From Takakia lepidozioides (lineage: Eukaryota; Streptophyta; Takakiopsida; Takakiales; Takakiaceae), in the NCBI GenBank assembly GCA_030704615.1, contig CM060732.1, forward strand, positions 54,167,053 through 54,231,052: a stretch of DNA of 64,000 nucleotides, read 5' to 3'. Positions 57,863 through 64,000 of this stretch are shown here, in pieces. Position 1 is the stretch's first letter; the number at the start of each line of letters is the position of its first letter. The notes beneath the pieces are model-generated. The model saw only the letters and a list, made by a program, of their open reading frames with translations. It had not been told where the DNA came from and did not search any database. The position numbers and the translations under genes are program-made.

Positions 57863-60242
57863 CTGCAAGAAGATCATCTTATGCTTGTGAGTGTGGAGTG
57901 TAAGGATTAGCTTTAGCACTTGTGTTGGTGTACACCAAGGAGTGAGAGAGCTAAGAAAGCTCAAGTATCTCACAAGGCTTGGAAGGTATTGCAATGAGGA
58001 GTGTTTTTGCATTGCATCAAAGAGGTGGAGAGCTCAAGGAGAGAGCTCTTGAGTTACAAGACTTTGTAGAGGTAGAGAGCTTAAGGAGAGAGTTCTTATA
58101 TCACAAAGCTTGCATGGTTTTGCAAGGTAAGTGCTTGTATGTGCATTAAGGGTTTGAGAGCTTGGAAAAGAGCTCTTGCATCACAAGAGAAGCGTCTTAT
58201 GTGTGGCAAAGATAAACATTAGGGTTTCAAGAGCAAGCTCTAGTACTTGTTCATGGTGTGAAAGAGAAGCCAAAGAGCGGCACATGCTTGGGTTGGAAAC
58301 ACCATAGAAGGAGTACAACAAGGGTAGCTTGAGGAGCATTGAGTAGCTCAAGAGAAGCTGAGAAGTGGTTGTTCTATCCATGGTGAAATGAAGCCAAGTG
58401 GGGTTTCATTTGGTTGACAAACAAGCAAGCGAAGGCGGCGCTAGAAGGGAGTGCTTTTGCTAGTTCTATGAGTTATTGGATTGTTCTTGGTCAAGCAAGT
58501 GATTGACCAAGCAAGTGGCGCATGTGTGGATCATGCTTTCCAAGTGTGGCTTCCAATTCAAGCTTGAGGAGAGCTAGAAGGTGAAGTGAGCAAGTTCATT
58601 CCTTGTGTATGAGGTGGTGCATGTTGTGGAAGAAAAACCAAGAAGCTACATAAGCTAGGGCTTGAAGACAACAAAAGCAACCACTTGGAGAGCATCAAGA
58701 AGCTCAAGATGACTCCAAAGGGAAGCATGTGGGTGAGAATTCTATCTATGATGATGTGAAACCAAGCCTAGAGTATTGAAGAGCTTGGAGCACATGTGGG
58801 AGATCATTGGAGGTGGTCTTCATAAAGAAAGGAGATTGTGGCTCATGACATGCATAGCAACTTCAACCATACATTAGCATGTGACAAGACAAGGAAGGGG
58901 AAGGTGAAGCTCATGTATTCATTCCCTTTTTGCTTAAGTTTTGTGGTGGATGGTTGATCAAGCAAGTGATGCTTATGTGGAGCATGCTCTTTAGGGCTTG
59001 TGACTTCAAGTTTGAGAAGATGAGCTCTTGAATAGAAGTGTGGATACATATTATGACATGAATGAAGAGAACACCTAGGTCAAGAGGTGGAAGTGTGTGT
59101 GACTAGCCCATGCAAGGGAAAGCACATGAAAGATGGCATACAAAATTCAAATTCAAGCAAGGCTTGGCGCTTGTCATTAGGCACATTAGCGTGCTATGAG
59201 TTCTTTTTGTGAACAATGTATGGATACGAGTGGAGAGACTTTGCCTACCATACGTTTTCATTAAAAGAGTATGACAACTAGGGTGTATGTGGAGGAGTAT
59301 TGCCTTTGGAGGATCTTTGGGGGGTCCTTTGAGGAGCTTTTGTAAGACACTTGAAGAGCTCTTGAAGGGGTGTTTGGAGGACTGTTTGGAGGACTATTGG
59401 GGGACCTTGAAGACCAATATTTGGCAAACATTGGGAGCCTTTGGAGGGCTATTTGGAGGACTACTTTGGGTTCCTTGGAGGCTAATATTTGGCGAGCTTA
59501 AGGAGTCTTTGGCAATTTGTCTAAAGGACTTTTTGGGGTCCTTGAGGGCCAACATTTGGCAGGCTTTGGGGGCCTTAGTGAGATTGTTTGAGATACATCT
59601 TGAGGGCTCTTGGAGAGTTTTTTGAGAGACCCTGGAAGGTAGTTATGTCTGTTGGTCATGAACAAGAGCGTTTAGAGATAGGGGGGGACTGTGGGATGAG
59701 AGCATCTGGGATTAGGAATTGTTTTAGTTTCTCTTCCCCGTAGTCTTCCACCCTCTATGTAGGCCAAAACCTTTCCGTAGGTGGAGGCAAGAGTCAGTCT
59801 AGGTTTGGGCCGGGGTGTCCTTGCAGGAGCGACATTGAGGAGTGTTTTTTTTCTGGTCTGGGGGAGTTACTGTTTTGATTTTCTTGAGTTTGGATCCCCC
59901 CCACACCTATATGCTTGACTGTGCGCCATGTCAATTTTGTGTGGGCGCTTGTTTTCATAGTAGGTTGGTTCGGATTTGATCACCGGCCAATCCTAGAGCA
60001 TGCTGTCGGTGGTGAGGCTGGGGTGATGACCAGTCAGACCATCATTGTTTCTCTTTTGGTGAGGCTAGGTTGATGACCAGCAGACCCTATGAGTGCTTGC
60101 GGTGGATGCAGGTGCAGGTTTATATTACAAACCTAGTAGTCTAAGCCATAAGCTGTAACATGTTCTCTACCCGGTTACCTTGTGGAAAAGGGGATTAGAG
60201 ACAGGTTTACAACAAGTGTGGTTGTGAGTTTTCATCACGGAG
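57863..60242 (+). other. Leader of element 3
   Basis: Collinear with the leader of element 2. It contains a GGA/TTTGG-rich tandem region at about 59287-59625, which happens to leave a 112-codon frame open. The final ~450 bp is the part conserved with elements 1 and 2. Confidence 0.6.
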
Positions 60243-61451
60243 GTGCCACCAGTTGCTGAGGAGAGTGCCGGTACGAGCACCAGGGATACTAGTGGGTATA
60301 GAAGACGAGGTGTGCGGTTTAGGCCACCTTCACCTTCAGTGTCTTCTGAGGAAGGTTCAGACTCAAAGTTAGGAGGATTCTTGCCGAGGGTGCAAGCCAC
60401 TTCCGTGCCATTGTTGTGGGATACGATGGAGGAAATGTATGGAGCTACCAAGGGGCCACGTTGGTACTCTGGAGCTGTGGGCACCATTGAGCTTGATGAT
60501 TTCATACAAGAGTTTGATAGTTGGTGTGATTTGCAGCAGATGCGCAATCCACAACTGTTTACGCCTTTTATGGCGTGGAAGGGGCTGTTTCAGCACCTTG
60601 AGGGGCTGCCCATGGATGACTACCATGAGTTTAGGCGGGGACATGAGGTGGAGATTGAGGAATGGCGGGTGTATTGGTCACCTGACTATATCTCCATCAC
60701 TAGAGGCACAAGCGCAGTGGTGACACCGGTAGCTGCACTGGCAGCTTCTGTAAGCAGTAGTGGGATGTCAAGTGGAATAGAAGCTGGGAAGTCCACCCAA
60801 GCTCCTGCTGCAGTACCAACACTTGTGTCTGCCTTTAACCCAGTTGTGGAGTTCTTTGAGGAGTTAAGGATAAACTACCAAGGGACAAGGACGGAGAATT
60901 TCCGGAGTTTGCAAGAGTTCCAACGAAAGCCTGTCGAGAGTTTAAGGGAGGCTTACACGCGCATGAGGCGCTTGATAAACGTAACCCAAGGGGTTACAAA
61001 AGCTCAGGTAGTCCAGTTCTGGTATGGGATCGTGGACAAGAAGCTGAGGAGAAGGGTGCGGGATGCAACTCACCTACAAGTGGACCAACCCACCTTAGCA
61101 AATGTGTTTTTGTTGGCAAAGCGGATAGAGCTCAATATGGTGGAGGAACGAATGGTCATGGTGGGGTTTGGTCAGGAGACGCAACAAAATGGGGCTCCTA
61201 GCCAACAACAACCACTACCCCAATGTGCTCAAGGCAACAAGGGGGCTCAGGCGAAGCCCAGGGCAGGGCCGAGAGGATCTCAATTGCAGAGGTCACTTCC
61301 TTCATTCTCAGGCCAGCAACAGTCGGGTGTGACATGTTGGGATTGTGGAGGACCCCATGTTAAGAGAGATTGCCCGGAAAGAGGCAAAGGGCTGGCACAA
61401 GCACAGCCTACACAACTACAATGTGGGCATTTGTGGCAAGTATGGGCATGA
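60243..61451 (+). pseudogene. gag of element 3
   Basis: 402 codons, nearly identical to gag of element 2, opening at GTG and ending with the same T insertion in the second knuckle. The first knuckle is intact (CWDCGGPHVKRDC). Confidence 0.75.
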
Positions 61452-63120
61452 AGAGGCCCATTGTTATGACTTGCATCCTGAGCTACGGCCAGGCCAGTTC
61501 CAAGGGAACAATGGTGGCCGAGGACGAGGCAATGTAGTCAAGAGAGGTAGAGGAGGCAGAGGTCGGGGTGGAGGACGTAACCAAAACCAAGGAGCACAGG
61601 GTCAGGGTCAAGGTCATGACCAAGGCATGGTGGATAGACTTGCCCAGCTAGAGCAACGTCTTGCTGCCATGGCCACTACTCATGTTACGCCAGCTCCAAG
61701 GCTTGAGGTTCAAGCCCCACCTGCACAATCTCCTATGCCTAGGGAAGACCAGATTGGTATGGGCTTCATGTGTGGAGCCGCACTTGCAGGACCATTGCAT
61801 GTGAACTCTGCAGCTGCTGTCACTCGAGCAGCAACGCGTGCTTCTGAGCCAAGAGGAGCAGATGTGGATTTTGATCCACAAAGAGGGGAAGCAAGTCGAC
61901 AGACAAGGCTTCCACAATGTTTCACATTGGCTGAGACTGTGCCAACTATGCCATCGATGGCACCCGCTCGCCCAAGTGTGTCAGAAGTAGAGCCACGAGT
62001 GTCATTGGGGAGAGTTGGTGTGGCTCGGGAATTGCCAGTGGGTGGTGCAGCAAAGCAAGGTGCAGCCAGTGCATTGTTGGGGGCGGCCACGGCAATTTGC
62101 TAAGCTCCATTGTTTTCTGCCACGATAATTGCAATGTCGGGGATGCGGCCAGCTGCAGTATTTAGACTAGCAGCTTCACTCTGTGAGAGTGGTGATGCAT
62201 CGGCACTATATGCGGGGATAGCGGATCAGGTGCAGTGTATGGATGCCTTGGATTCAAGGGTGAAAATAGCCACAACTGCGCCATGGCAAGCGGCAGCTGC
62301 AAGGTTGCAGGAGTTGCCAGCTAGACCAGCCATTAAGCGTAGTATGGTGACTCCTGAGGTAGTCCTGGTGGACAATCAGGATGGTGTGTTTCAGTTGGGT
62401 GGCCCAACCAGGAGGAGGTATAGGCCACTGCGGGTCTTGTTGGACTCGGGAGCACTACCATTGATATTGGGGAGAGCAGCAATTGCAGGCTTGGGCCTTA
62501 CAGAGGCGGATTTGGAGCCTTGTCCTTTCCAAATTCAAACATCTTTGGGTGGTTTAGAGAATGCACGAGGGATTACACGCCATGAGCTCTTCATTCGATT
62601 GCAGCCAGATCATCCTACAGATGGCTCTGTCATGAGAGCTAAAGCCATTGTAAAGGACGCGATATGTTATGATGTGCTTGTTGGTGGGGCTGTGTTATAC
62701 TTGATGGGCTTTACTTTGGACTTTTGGGAGGAAACAACATCCTACAGGCGGGAATGGCAGTCAGGGGATGATCGACGTGCACTGCTCCCAGTGCGGTTTA
62801 TTGGGAATGTAGCGGTGGATCATAGGAACATGATGCCCACATTTTTCTCAGGGGTTGTGGCTTGGGGTTGTGAGCTCTTGGAGGGCAATAGCCATGCAGA
62901 TGATAGGCCACCACCTGATGAGGACAAACAATTGGCATACAAGGCTGATTTGCTTCCTCATGTATCTGTTCATATTCCACTGTGGGATACAGTTCGAGTA
63001 GCAGGCGAGTGTGTGCACCAAGCATGGCAGGAGGCATATCCATTGGTGAGTGAGGGGAGTTCAGTGACATCACCTGGACTTCCTCAGTTAGCTCCTTTGG
63101 ATACAATGCCCATTACCTAG
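61452..63120 (+). pseudogene. Second knuckle, linker and protease of element 3
   Basis: The pol frame (open from 61345) carries CGKYGHEEAHC, the Gly/Arg-rich stretch, a coiled segment VDRLAQLEQRLAAMA and, after TAA at 62101-62103, the protease with LLDSGALPLILG and VLVGGAVLYLMGF. It ends at TAG 63118-63120 where element 1 has tryptophan. Confidence 0.75.
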
Positions 63121-64000
63121 CAACCACCTGACTCAGGGATTTGTTTGCTAGACCTGTTTGGAGGCATCAGCACTGGGCTTGCAGGAGTGTTGCAAACTGG
63201 GATTAAAGTACGCAAGTACTTGTATGTGGAGAAAGATGAGATAGCTCGGCATATTTCTATGTGCCACATTGCCTTGCTCACACACCGGTACCCTGAGTTG
63301 TTGTCTCTCTCAGCAATTCAAGGGTATCAAAAGGCCTTGCCAGCAGACATTACCTTGCTGGAGGCGGATGATTTGGACCAGCATGGTGCCATTGACTTGG
63401 TGATAGTTGGATGGTCTTGCCAATGACACTCTCCCGTAGGTCATGGGAACCGCTTGCATGATGCACGATCGCATTTGTTTTGGGAGATGTTGAGAGTGTT
63501 GCGTGACTTGCAGACGAGGCAAGTGCAACCTCTAGCCTATATCTTGGGGAATGTTCCTCTTATGGGGGGCTCTCGGGCCAGGGTTATGGCCAGTGTGCAT
63601 CAGGTGCGGTCTTGGATTGGATCGGCGGTGCTATTGGATGCAGCAGTGGTGGGATCATGAGCGCATCGACCTCGATTGTGGTGGACCAATTTTGCACCAC
63701 CAGAGCTACTCAAGAGAGCATACAATTCCATTCAATGGCCACCCAATCTCACAGTTGAGAGCATTTTGGACCAAGGGAGGCAACCACAGAGGGTGCGACA
63801 TGATGACCGTCCACCTCTAGCAGTGATAAATCGAGTGGGGCAGCCACGTGCGGCCTTGCCTACGCTCATGAGCTTTCCCTCGTCTCATGTTTTTCGAGAC
63901 AATGGTCCTGGGTTGATTTGGGACAGTGTGCTACAGCAATTGGTAAAGCCCAATGCAGATGAGCAAGAGTGGGCAATGGGATTTGCCACGGGCACTACAG
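63121..64000 (+). pseudogene. DNMT3-like methyltransferase of element 3, catalytic motifs lost
   Basis: Motif I DLFGGISTGLA and motif II YVEKDE are kept. Motif IV reads GWSCQ instead of GWPCQ (63415-63423) and is followed by a TGA. Motif VI reads LGNVP instead of LENVP (GNV 63547-63555), losing the glutamate. A TGA also stands in motif VIII (63658-63660). The rest is conserved: HRPRLWWTNF, RVRHDDRPPLAVI and ADEQEWAMGFATGTT up to the window edge. It is about 75% identical to elements 1 and 2 by eye. Confidence 0.8.

Larger units (their letters stand above)
57488..64000 (+). mobile_element. Element 3: third relative of element 1, truncated by the window end
   Basis: A full-length A1 (57488-57862), leader (57863-60242), gag (60243-61451) and the knuckle-protease-methyltransferase frame to the window end. 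It begins exactly at the edge of arm B, with no B segment before A1. The pol frame is open from 61345 to 64000 except for four stops (TAA 62101, TAG 63118, TGA 63424, TGA 63658). Confidence 0.85.

Noticed and set aside
59287-59625. 112-codon frame as a gene
   Set aside because: It lies in a GGA/TTTGG-rich tandem repeat of a leader, and the homologous stretch in element 2 does not keep it.

Overview
The window looks like nuclear DNA of a land plant with a large, repeat-rich genome. Three host genes have GT-AG introns and plant-type relatives, and there is a plant-type PPR pseudogene. Most of the rest is layered transposable elements. A fern or another non-flowering plant would fit, but the sequence does not fix the lineage. 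Gene models were read by eye from splice sites, frame and remembered family patterns; no database was searched.

Layout. 1-1764: 3' part of a CCDC174-like gene (+). 1765-10250: repeats and decayed elements: a tandem duplication, the C-terminus of a LINE with a restriction-like endonuclease, a Helitron split by a 1.4 kb Mutator-like element with 9-bp target duplications, a CACTA-like end, and one copy of an ~800 bp direct repeat. 10251-20431: a complete but mutated Ty3/gypsy-type element on the minus strand (element 1). 20432-33428: the second direct-repeat copy, long AT-rich stretches, a Helitron scrap, a PPR pseudogene and one arm of a large inverted duplication. 33429-42176: a gene island with a VOC/glyoxalase-family gene (-) and a 15-exon transmembrane metallophosphoesterase gene (+), both with open frames and arranged divergently. 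42177-54824: another LTR retrotransposon (element 4, minus) holding a nested, 5'-truncated relative of element 1 (element 2, plus). 54825-57487: tRNA-derived SINE copies and the second arm of the inverted duplication. 57488-64000: a third relative (element 3, plus), cut by the window end.

The main observation is the family formed by elements 1, 2 and 3. Its coding order is Gag, two CCHC knuckles, aspartic protease, a DNMT3/DRM-like cytosine-5 DNA methyltransferase domain, reverse transcriptase, RNase H, DDE integrase and a C-terminal PHD finger. It therefore appears to carry both a DNA-methylation writer and a chromatin reader.

The ends of this family are also odd. Instead of two identical LTRs, the copies show A1-internal-B1-A2-B2, a split direct repeat otherwise known from tyrosine-recombinase retroelements. 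Element 1 is flanked by a candidate 4-bp target duplication (GAGT) that supports these ends. The B1/A2 junction carries the palindrome GACAGCTGTC, which looks like the two element ends joined. All three copies are broken by frameshifts, deletions and nonsense codons, most of which look like C-to-T or G-to-A changes. Retrotransposon-encoded DNMTs have been reported in dinoflagellates and charophyte algae; the combination with a PHD finger and split repeats is not one I recognise.
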